Position numbers and translations under genes: made by a program. Under the pieces are notes generated by a model. It saw only the letters and a list, made by a program, of their open reading frames with translations, searched no databases and was not told the DNA's origin. A stretch of 20,422 nt of DNA from Chloroflexota bacterium (GTDB taxonomy: Bacteria; Chloroflexota; Anaerolineae; Anaerolineales; Villigracilaceae), in assembly GCA_021823555.1 (NCBI GenBank), contig JAKANW010000002.1, positions 1 to 20,422 on the forward strand, given 5' to 3'. Positions 5,794 through 11,428 of the stretch are shown in pieces (the stretch's first letter is position 1; the number at the start of each line of letters is the position of its first letter).

Positions 5794-7758
5794 TTATTTC
5801 TCCTCCGGTGTATGCTCGTGTTGATGTTCATACGCCAATATCTGTGAGTTATAAATTTCAGCATAGATCGGTTCGTTTTCCATTAAGTCGGCATGTTTGC
5901 CATGAGCCACGATCTTGCCTTTGTCGAGCACCAATATTTTGTCTGCGCTCATGACCGTGCTGATGCGCTGTGCGATGACGAACGAAGTGCGGTTCTCCAT
6001 CAATTTATCGAGAGCGGCTTGGATGAGCGACTCGGTCTGCAAATCCACACTGGAGGTCGAGTCGTCGAGGATCAGGATGCGCGGGTTGAGCAGCAGGGCG
6101 CGGGCAATCGCCACGCGCTGCTTCTGTCCGCCGCTCAAGGTGGTGCCGCGCTCGCCCACGTGCGTGTTGTAACCTTCGGGGAAGGACATGATGAAATCAT
6201 GTGCCTGCGCGGCTTTGGCGGCGGCGATCACATCCTTTTCGCTGGCATCCGGGCGGCCAAAAGCAATGTTGTCGTGGATCGTGCCGCTGAATAACGTGGT
6301 CTCCTGCAAGACGATGCCGATCTGCTTGCGCAGCGAATCCACTTTGATGTCGCGCAGGTCGTGGCCGTCGATGGTGATCACGCCTTCGCTGGGATCGTAG
6401 AAGCGCGGCAGAAGGTTGATGATGGTGCTCTTGCCGGAACCGGTCGCGCCCAGCAGGGCGATCCGTTCGCCGGGTTGGGCCTCGAAGGTCACATCGTCGA
6501 GGACGGGTGCGCCGCCGCTGAAATAGCGGAAGGTCACGTTCTCGAATTTGACATTACCTTTCACCGAAGGCAGTTCGATGGCATCCGGCTTATCCACGAT
6601 GTCGGACTTTGCATCCAGGATCTCGAAGATGCGGTCCGCCGAGGCAGTAGCCTGTCCAAACTGCGTGATGATGAAACCAAGCTGCGCCACCGGGAAGAAC
6701 AGGTAGATCAGATAAAGCGAGAATTCCTGCCACTCGCCCAGGGTGAGCGCGCCGGTGATGATCTGCTTGCCGCCCACGTAAAGGATGGCGGCCTGCCCCA
6801 GGTTGGCGATCATGAAGATGAGCGGGAAGAGGAAGGTGAAGAGTGTGGCTACCGAGATGGCCTGTCCCATCAGGTCGTCTGCTGCAGAGCGGAACTTGGT
6901 CTGCTGTTCCTTCTCACGCGTAAAAGCCTGGATCACTTTGATACCCGCCAGGTTTTCCTGCAAGATCGTGTTCAGTGTGGAAAGCTTGATCTGCACCTTT
7001 CGGAACATCGGTTGGGCGGCGGAGCCAAAGACCATGAAGAGAACCAATGCCAGCGGCAGGATCGGCATAGTCGTCCAGGCCAACGTGACGTTGGTGCTGA
7101 ACAGGATGATGATCGTGCCCGTCAACAGGATGATCGCGCCGACCAATTGCAGCAAACCCTGACCAATGAACAAACGTACCTTCTCCACGTCATCCGTGGC
7201 GCGGATCATCAATTGGCCGGTCTGGTTCTGGTCGTGATACGAGAAGGACAGTTTTTGAATCTTGGAATACAGATCATTCCGAAGGTCGTAGGCCACGGAC
7301 TGCGAATTCTTCTCCGCCCAGAAGGCTTGTAAAAAGGCGAAGACGCCGCGCAGCGCGGCGAAGATGACGATGGCAACCACCGCCCAGATCAGGGATTGCG
7401 GTGCGTTGTTCAAATTCGTGTTCAGTTGGGCAACGAGCTGGTCCTGCGTCCAGGTGGACGGATAGTTCAATGCGCTGAGAATCTTTGGCAGAGCCGCGCT
7501 GACAAATTGCGCCGGGATCTGTTTCAGGGCTTGTAACACCTGGTCGGCCACATAACCGCTCGTGACCGCGTCGATGATGCGGCGGATCAGGTTGGGTACT
7601 GCCAATTGCGCCAGGGTGGCGATCAACAGGAAAACATACGGCAGCGCGGCTTCGCGTTTGTAATGCGTCAGGTATTGGATGGCGCGGCCCATCGAGTTGG
7701 AGCCTGAACGCCTCCCGCCTGCGCGACCGAAGGTGGGTCGAGATATGGATGCTTGCAT
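5794..7758 (-). CDS. ABC exporter half-transporter, degenerate-site subunit of heterodimer (TM287/LmrC-like)
   Basis: A 654-residue TMD-NBD protein with six helices (about 37-370), a long loop between helices 1 and 2 (about 65-120), and an NBD with Walker A GATGSGKS (437-444), signature LSGGQ (541-545) and Walker B ILILDD. The catalytic Glu is Asp (D566) and the switch His is Gln (VIAQRIST, Q597). These two changes mark the degenerate site of asymmetric exporters; combined with the LSQGQ signature of the downstream subunit they predict one active and one inactive ATP site. The N-terminus has a basic, Gly/Ser-rich stretch of about 20 residues. The ATG at 7758 is preceded by AAAGGAAA. It lies 99 nt after marR in the same direction, presumably one operon. 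Confidence 0.92.
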   Translation of the reverse strand: MQASISRPTFGRAGGRRSGSNSMGRAIQYLTHYKREAALPYVFLLIATLAQLAVPNLIRRIIDAVTSGYVADQVLQALKQIPAQFVSAALPKILSALNYPSTWTQDQLVAQLNTNLNNAPQSLIWAVVAIVIFAALRGVFAFLQAFWAEKNSQSVAYDLRNDLYSKIQKLSFSYHDQNQTGQLMIRATDDVEKVRLFIGQGLLQLVGAIILLTGTIIILFSTNVTLAWTTMPILPLALVLFMVFGSAAQPMFRKVQIKLSTLNTILQENLAGIKVIQAFTREKEQQTKFRSAADDLMGQAISVATLFTFLFPLIFMIANLGQAAILYVGGKQIITGALTLGEWQEFSLYLIYLFFPVAQLGFIITQFGQATASADRIFEILDAKSDIVDKPDAIELPSVKGNVKFENVTFRYFSGGAPVLDDVTFEAQPGERIALLGATGSGKSTIINLLPRFYDPSEGVITIDGHDLRDIKVDSLRKQIGIVLQETTLFSGTIHDNIAFGRPDASEKDVIAAAKAAQAHDFIMSFPEGYNTHVGERGTTLSGGQKQRVAIARALLLNPRILILDDSTSSVDLQTESLIQAALDKLMENRTSFVIAQRISTVMSADKILVLDKGKIVAHGKHADLMENEPIYAEIYNSQILAYEHQHEHTPEEK

Positions 7759-7857
7759 GGATTTCCTTTCGAATTCAAATTTATGAACAATAAGCCTTAC
7801 GATTTATAAAAGATGGTTGTGAATTGAATGTGAACAGAGCAGGGAAGGATCGTGGAT

Positions 7858-8307
7858 CTATTGAGGCTGATCCAGCTTGCGCGCCGCCTCGGTCAGGATC
7901 GTCAGCGCCTCGGCGGTTTTCTCGCGGTCTTTTTCGTCGAGACTCTCGGCGAGTTTGTCCACCCAGCGATAGCGCTCGCCGATGCCCTTTTCAATCATGG
8001 ATTTGCCTTTGGCTGAAAGCTGGATGTGTTTGGCGCGCCGGTCGTGCGGGTCTTCCGTGCGCTCGATCAGCCCGGCCTGGACGAGGTTGTCCACGTGCTG
8101 GCTGGCAGCCGCGTTCGTGATCTCGAACCGTTCACTGATCTCCGAGAGGCCGCACGCGCCGCGATAATACAGCTGCATCATGATGCTGAACTGCGGCATG
8201 GAAAGGCCGGTTGCCTTGGCATGGTGCGACCAGCCGCGCATGGAGTGGTGGGTGGACACGTCCACCCATGAACGGACAGCCTGCGTGAATTGAACAGATT
8301 TGGTCAT
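7858..8307 (-). CDS. MarR family transcriptional regulator
   Basis: A 149-residue winged-helix protein. GLSEISERFEITNAAASQHV is the helix-turn-helix and TEDPHDRRAKHIQLSAKG the wing, both typical of MarR; flanking helices (residues about 5-35 and 115-145) should form the dimer. The ATG at 8307 follows AAGAAGG. Being first in line with two exporter genes, it is probably the local repressor of the transporter, released by a transported or chemically related ligand. An 18-bp perfect palindrome lies between its promoter and start, consistent with autorepression. The ligand cannot be predicted. Confidence 0.92.
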   Translation of the reverse strand: MTKSVQFTQAVRSWVDVSTHHSMRGWSHHAKATGLSMPQFSIMMQLYYRGACGLSEISERFEITNAAASQHVDNLVQAGLIERTEDPHDRRAKHIQLSAKGKSMIEKGIGERYRWVDKLAESLDEKDREKTAEALTILTEAARKLDQPQ

Positions 8308-8324
8308 GGTTAAGCCTTCTTTTT

Positions 8325-8342
8325 AGTTAAGTTGTCTTAACT
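8325..8342. promoter_or_regulatory. Probable MarR operator
   Basis: Perfect inverted repeat AGTTAAG-TTGT-CTTAACT, 18 bp, starting 17 nt upstream of the marR ATG and overlapping or abutting the -10 region of the marR promoter. Size, symmetry and position fit a MarR dimer site. No second copy is seen in the marR-ABC gap at 7759-7857. Confidence 0.65.
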
Positions 8343-8368
8343 TTATATGTGAGTTAATAAATTGTCAA
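8340..8368 (-). promoter_or_regulatory. Promoter of the marR-exporter operon
   Basis: On the minus strand a consensus -35 TTGACA (8363-8368) is followed after 17 nt by TAAAGT (8340-8345); a TATAAA at 15-nt spacing overlaps it. The -10 overlaps the palindromic operator. Oriented away from the flavin operon promoter, which starts 45 bp further on. Confidence 0.55.
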
Positions 8369-8412
8369 GAAAAATGGAATAAGAGTTTCATTAGAAAATC
8401 GGTGCGACAAAT

Positions 8413-8441
8413 TTGACAGCCATTCCCTGAGTGACTATAAT
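8413..8441 (+). promoter_or_regulatory. Consensus sigma-70 promoter of the FMN-riboswitch operon
   Basis: TTGACA (8413-8418), a 17-nt spacer, TATAAT (8436-8441): a perfect match to the housekeeping consensus. The expected start, about 8448, is roughly a dozen bases before the first riboswitch stem, so nearly the whole leader is regulatory RNA. Strong constitutive initiation with control by attenuation is the natural reading. Confidence 0.85.
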
Positions 8442-8459
8442 GACCACAATTGAATATTA

Positions 8460-8635
8460 ACCTTCGGGGCAGGGTGAAATTCCCGATCGGCGGTATAGCC
8501 CGCGAGCAGGTTGTCATTCTGAGCTGTGTAGCGGCGAAGAATCTTAAACGAGACCCTTCGCTATGTTCAGGGTGACACGAAGCATGACCCGGTGCAATTC
8601 CGGAGCCGACAGTGACAGTCTGGATAGAAGAAGGT
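8460..8635 (+). promoter_or_regulatory. FMN riboswitch (RFN element) with enlarged P4 arm
   Basis: Conserved RFN blocks are present in order: GGGGCAGGGTGAAATTCCC (P2), GATCGGCGGTATAGCCCGCG with AGC (P3), GACCCGGTGCAATTCCGG (P5), and GCCGACAGTGACAGTC with TGGAT (P6). P1 closes with ACCTTC (8460-8465) and GAAGGT (8630-8635). Between P3 and P5 (8508-8585), where the aptamer tolerates a variable stem, lies a 78-nt insert that includes a palindromic genomic repeat. A terminator follows the aptamer, so FMN binding should stop transcription of the downstream importer genes. This class is known to control riboflavin synthesis and uptake. Confidence 0.93.
8512..8577 (+). repeat. Palindromic repeat copy D, inside riboswitch arm P4
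   Basis: TGTCATTCTGAGC (8512-8524) pairs with GTTCAGGGTGACA (8565-8577) over 13 bp including three G-U pairs. The left end and the GCGAAGAATC element resemble copies A-C (TGTCACTCTGAGC, GCGAAGAGTC). An inner GCGAAG/CTTCGC pairing caps the arm. It is self-folding and so leaves the conserved aptamer core intact. Confidence 0.7.
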
Positions 8636-8666
8636 AGGACGACCCATCCGGGTCTGGTTCGCGTGC

Positions 8667-8698
8667 CCCGAAAACGTTCGTTGTTTTCGGGATTTTTT
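8667..8698 (+). terminator. Riboswitch expression-platform terminator
   Basis: CCCGAAAAC (8667-8675) pairs with GTTTTCGGG (8683-8691), a 9-bp stem with a 7-nt loop, followed by six T. Placed 31 nt after aptamer stem P1 and upstream of the permease gene, it is the expected attenuator: off with FMN, read-through without. Confidence 0.88.
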
Positions 8699-8751
8699 AT
8701 ACGCTTCCAGCCGGAGCTCGGGCCCGTTTCCACGCCCCGCGGTTAATTCTG

Positions 8752-8778
8752 GCGAGGCGTTTTTGTTCCCCGCCTCGC
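8752..8778 (+). other. Hairpin abutting the ribX start codon
   Basis: GCGAGGCG (8752-8759) and CGCCTCGC (8771-8778) form a perfect 8-bp stem with an 11-nt T-rich loop. The next base is the A of the first ATG. It occupies the place where a ribosome-binding site would be. It could hinder initiation at 8779, favour the internal ATG at 8794, or act as a second attenuator with the loop T-run. Confidence 0.6.
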
Positions 8779-9591
8779 ATGGACAGAAATACCATGGACT
8801 TGACCCTGCTTCGTAAAATTCCGCGTACCACCCGCCGTAGCGGCCTCTGGCTGGGATTGGCCTCCCTGCTGGTGGGACTGTTTGTCTGGTGGCTGGTGGT
8901 ACGCATGACAAACCTGCCGGCCTTTATCCTGCCCTCGCCCATGCAGGTCTGGTTGCGTTTCCTGGGCGTCCTGTCGGATGGCAGCCTGTTTATAAACACC
9001 GGCGTGACCCTGCTGGAGATTCTGCTGGGCCTGCTGGTGGGTGTGACTCTGGCGACCGTGATCGGTTATCTGGTGGCAAAATCGCGCGCCCTGGAACGCG
9101 TGCTTTCCCCTTACCTGGTGGCCAGCCAGGCCGTGCCGTTGGTGGCCATTGCGCCATTGCTGGTCATCTGGTTCGGGCCGGGCATGTTTTCAAAGGTCTT
9201 GATCTGCGCCCTGATCGTTTTCTTCCCGGTGCTGGTCAACACAGTGGTGGGGGTACGCGCGGTCCCGCCCGCGCTGCACAACCTGATGCGATCCCTGCAT
9301 GCCACACCGGGACAGATCCTGCGCAAGCTGGAGATCCCGGCCGCGCTGCCGGTCTTCCTGGGTGGGCTGCGCGTGGGCGCAACGCTCTCGGTGATTGGCG
9401 CGGTGGTGGGAGAGTTGGTCGGCGCAGACCAGGGGTTGGGCTTCCTCATCAACGTCGGGCGCGGACAATACGATACGGCGCTGGTCTTCGTGGCCGTCTT
9501 CGCCTTGATCGTGCTGGCTTTATGTCTGTACGGCGCAGTGGCCTGGGCTGAGAGCCGCGTTCTGGCCTGGCAGGAATGGCGCCAGGAATAA
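8779..9591 (+). CDS. ribX: ABC transporter permease, predicted riboflavin importer
   Basis: A 270-residue permease of the SsuC/ThiX-like binding-protein-dependent type. About six hydrophobic segments are visible; the EAA loop is at SLHATPGQILRKLEIPAALP followed by GLRVGATLSVIGAVVGEL. The FMN riboswitch directly upstream and the NMT1-like binding protein downstream make flavin (riboflavin) the likely substrate, as in the RibXY system described from Chloroflexus. Two starts are possible: ATG at 8779, directly after a hairpin without a Shine-Dalgarno site, or ATG at 8794 with only a weak GGACAG upstream; I keep the longer form. Transport specificity is inferred from regulation, not from residues. 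Confidence 0.85.
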   Translation: MDRNTMDLTLLRKIPRTTRRSGLWLGLASLLVGLFVWWLVVRMTNLPAFILPSPMQVWLRFLGVLSDGSLFINTGVTLLEILLGLLVGVTLATVIGYLVAKSRALERVLSPYLVASQAVPLVAIAPLLVIWFGPGMFSKVLICALIVFFPVLVNTVVGVRAVPPALHNLMRSLHATPGQILRKLEIPAALPVFLGGLRVGATLSVIGAVVGELVGADQGLGFLINVGRGQYDTALVFVAVFALIVLALCLYGAVAWAESRVLAWQEWRQE

Positions 9592-9609
9592 TCTTTCAAC
9601 GAGGTGATT

Positions 9610-10590
9610 ATGTTTCGCAAGGTAGTTTTGATCATGCTGGGGATGGCGCTCGCCCTTTCGGCCTGTGGCAGCTTGGGGCCGGGAACAGGAACGGGGCAGT
9701 TGGTACACGTCAAGCTGCCGCTGGGTTACATTCCCAACGTCCAGTTCGCGCCGCTGTATGTGGCCGTCGAAAAAGGATATTTCAAGGATGCAGGGATCGA
9801 GATCGAATTCGATTATTCCCTTGAAACGGATGCGGTGTCGCTGGTGGGCGCGAACAACTTGCAGTTTGCGGTTGTTTCCGGTGAACAGGTGTTGCTGGCG
9901 CGCGCGCAGGGATTGCCGATCGTTTATGTGGGGGCCTGGTACCAGCAATACCCGGTGGCGGTGGCTTCGAAGGTTGCGGAGAACATCAAGATCCCTGCGG
10001 ACCTAAAGGGTAAGAAGATTGGCCTGCCCGGACTTTACGGCGCGAATTACATTGGCCTGGATGCGTTGTTGTTCTCGGCAGGGTTGACGGAAAAAGATGT
10101 CACGCTCGACTCGATTGGTTACAACCAGGTGGCGGCGCTGGCGGCGGATCGGGACCAGGCTGTCTCGGTCTACACCACCAACGAGCCGGTGCAGTTGAAG
10201 GCACAAGGGTACGACCTGAACGAAATCCGTGTAGCCGATTACGAGCAACTGGCCTCGAATGGGTTGATTACCAACGAGAAGACGATTGCCGAACATCCGG
10301 AACTGGTGCGCGCCATGGTGAAAGCATTTCTGCGCGGCCTGGCGGATACCATCGCCGATCCCCAAGCGGCTTATGAGATCAGTAAGAAGTACGTGACCGA
10401 TCTAGCCAAGGCCGACCAGGCCACTCAAATGGAAGTGTTGACGCGTTCCATTGAATTATGGAAGGCGGATCATTTGGGCATGTCCAATCCACAGGCCTGG
10501 CAGAACATGCACGACGTGCTGCTCAAGATGAGCCTTCTCAAAGCGCCGCTGGACGTAAGTAAGGCGTTTACGAATGAGTTTGTGCCGTAG
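9610..10590 (+). CDS. ribY: Substrate-binding lipoprotein, predicted riboflavin importer (NMT1/THI5-like)
   Basis: A 326-residue exported lipoprotein: an N-terminal hydrophobic segment ends in the lipobox LSAC with C19 as the lipidated residue. The mature part has NMT1/THI5-like features: LPLGYIPNVQFAPLYVAVEK, GYFKDAGIEIEFDY, a GANNLQFAVVSGEQVLLARA loop, and DLKGKKIGLPGLYGANYIGL. Related proteins bind thiamin pyrimidines, riboflavin or sulfonates. The riboswitch at the head of the operon points to riboflavin. The ATG at 9610 follows GAGGTG with short spacing, and lies 18 nt after the permease stop; an upstream GTG at 9604 is part of the Shine-Dalgarno site itself. Confidence 0.87.
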   Translation: MFRKVVLIMLGMALALSACGSLGPGTGTGQLVHVKLPLGYIPNVQFAPLYVAVEKGYFKDAGIEIEFDYSLETDAVSLVGANNLQFAVVSGEQVLLARAQGLPIVYVGAWYQQYPVAVASKVAENIKIPADLKGKKIGLPGLYGANYIGLDALLFSAGLTEKDVTLDSIGYNQVAALAADRDQAVSVYTTNEPVQLKAQGYDLNEIRVADYEQLASNGLITNEKTIAEHPELVRAMVKAFLRGLADTIADPQAAYEISKKYVTDLAKADQATQMEVLTRSIELWKADHLGMSNPQAWQNMHDVLLKMSLLKAPLDVSKAFTNEFVP

Positions 10591-10618
10591 ACGTAATACG
10601 TGATGCGTGATCCGTGGA
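10591..10618. repeat. Heptamer tandem repeat (four units)
   Basis: Four consecutive 7-mers of form NCGTRRN, starting ACGTAAT and ACGTGAT, then two further variants (GCGTGAT-type). They fill the whole gap between the binding-protein stop and the ATPase ribosome-binding site. The period matches the array at 3741-3761. Confidence 0.5.
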
Positions 10619-10623
10619 AGGCG

Positions 10624-11367
10624 ATGTTGTCTCAGTCACCCATCCTCACCGTCCGCGACCTGGCCGCTGTGTTCCCCGACAACAACGGCGGTTTGCGCGC
10701 GCTGGAGGAGGTCTCCTTTGAAGTTTGCCCGCAGGAATTCATCTGCGTGCTTGGGCCGTCGGGCAGCGGCAAGTCTACGCTGCTGCGCATCCTGGCCGGG
10801 CTGTTGGCGCCGACGAAGGGCGAGGTCAATTTCGAAGATCACCGCCAGCCGCGCATCGGCATGGTCTTCCAGCAGGCTAACCTGATGCCCTGGCGGACGG
10901 TGCTGCAAAACATCATGCTGCCGCTCGAACTGGAGGGCGCGCCGGATGCGACCGAGCGCGCCCAGGATTTGATCCGCCGGATGGGATTGCAGGGATTCGA
11001 GAATAACTGGCCGCGTGACCTGTCCGGCGGGATGGCGCAACGCGTGGCCATCGCGCGGGCGCTCATCCATGACCCCGACCTGCTCCTGCTCGATGAGCCG
11101 TTCGGCTCGCTTGACGCGTTGACCCGCGAACGCATGTGGACGGAGCTCTCCCGCATCTGGCAAGCCGACCGCAAGACTGTCATCATGGTCACACACTCCA
11201 TCAACGAGTCGCTCTTCCTGTCGGACCGCGTGCTGGTGTTGACCCAGCGCCCCGGCCGCATCAAACTGGATTTGAAAGTAGACCTGCCGCGTCCCCGCAG
11301 CGACGACATGCGCTATAGTCTCCACTTCGGCAAACTTGCCAGGAAGTTGAAAGAAGCAATCGGGTAA
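10624..11367 (+). CDS. ABC transporter ATP-binding protein of the predicted riboflavin importer
   Basis: A 247-residue importer-type ATPase (SsuB/TauB/ThiZ-like). Visible motifs: Walker A GPSGSGKST, Q-loop MVFQQANLMPWR, signature LSGGMAQRVAIARAL, Walker B LLLLDEPFGSLD, switch H in MVTHSINES. It should energise the permease and binding protein just upstream, completing a three-gene importer. The start is set at 10624, where GGAAG lies 3 nt before the ATG and the protein begins MLSQSPILTVRDL as in homologs. An earlier in-frame ATG at 10603 lies inside a heptamer repeat and has no ribosome-binding site. No clear terminator follows before the next gene. Confidence 0.88.
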   Translation: MLSQSPILTVRDLAAVFPDNNGGLRALEEVSFEVCPQEFICVLGPSGSGKSTLLRILAGLLAPTKGEVNFEDHRQPRIGMVFQQANLMPWRTVLQNIMLPLELEGAPDATERAQDLIRRMGLQGFENNWPRDLSGGMAQRVAIARALIHDPDLLLLDEPFGSLDALTRERMWTELSRIWQADRKTVIMVTHSINESLFLSDRVLVLTQRPGRIKLDLKVDLPRPRSDDMRYSLHFGKLARKLKEAIG

Positions 11368-11415
11368 GATGCAAAACGGGTCAACTTTCTGAACGTCGTC
11401 TCTTCTTCAATAGTG

Positions 11416-11421
11416 TATACT
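11416..11421 (+). promoter_or_regulatory. -10 box for a possibly leaderless kimA transcript
   Basis: TATACT ends 7 nt before the ATG at 11429, so transcription would start at or within a base of the start codon. No Shine-Dalgarno site lies in the 61-nt gap and the -35 is weak. Fits leaderless expression. Confidence 0.45.
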
Positions 11422-11428
11422 TTATCCC

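Noticed and set aside
6361..7332. Long plus-strand frame (323 codons) inside the exporter gene
   Set aside because: Antisense to a fully conserved ABC exporter frame; composition is low-complexity His/Gln/Asp/Arg typical of a GC-rich shadow.
7759..7857. Second MarR operator or strong promoter before the first exporter gene
   Set aside because: No copy of the AGTTAAG palindrome; AT-rich hexamers are present but spacing is poor.
8365..8733. Minus-strand frame of 122 codons over the riboswitch
   Set aside because: Covers the aptamer, terminator and promoter on the opposite strand; residues show no family pattern.
10636..11325. Minus-strand frame of 229 codons opposite the ATPase
   Set aside because: Shadow of the ATPase frame; no recognisable motif.
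11368..11428. c-di-AMP riboswitch before kimA
   Set aside because: Only 61 nt available and no conserved core seen.
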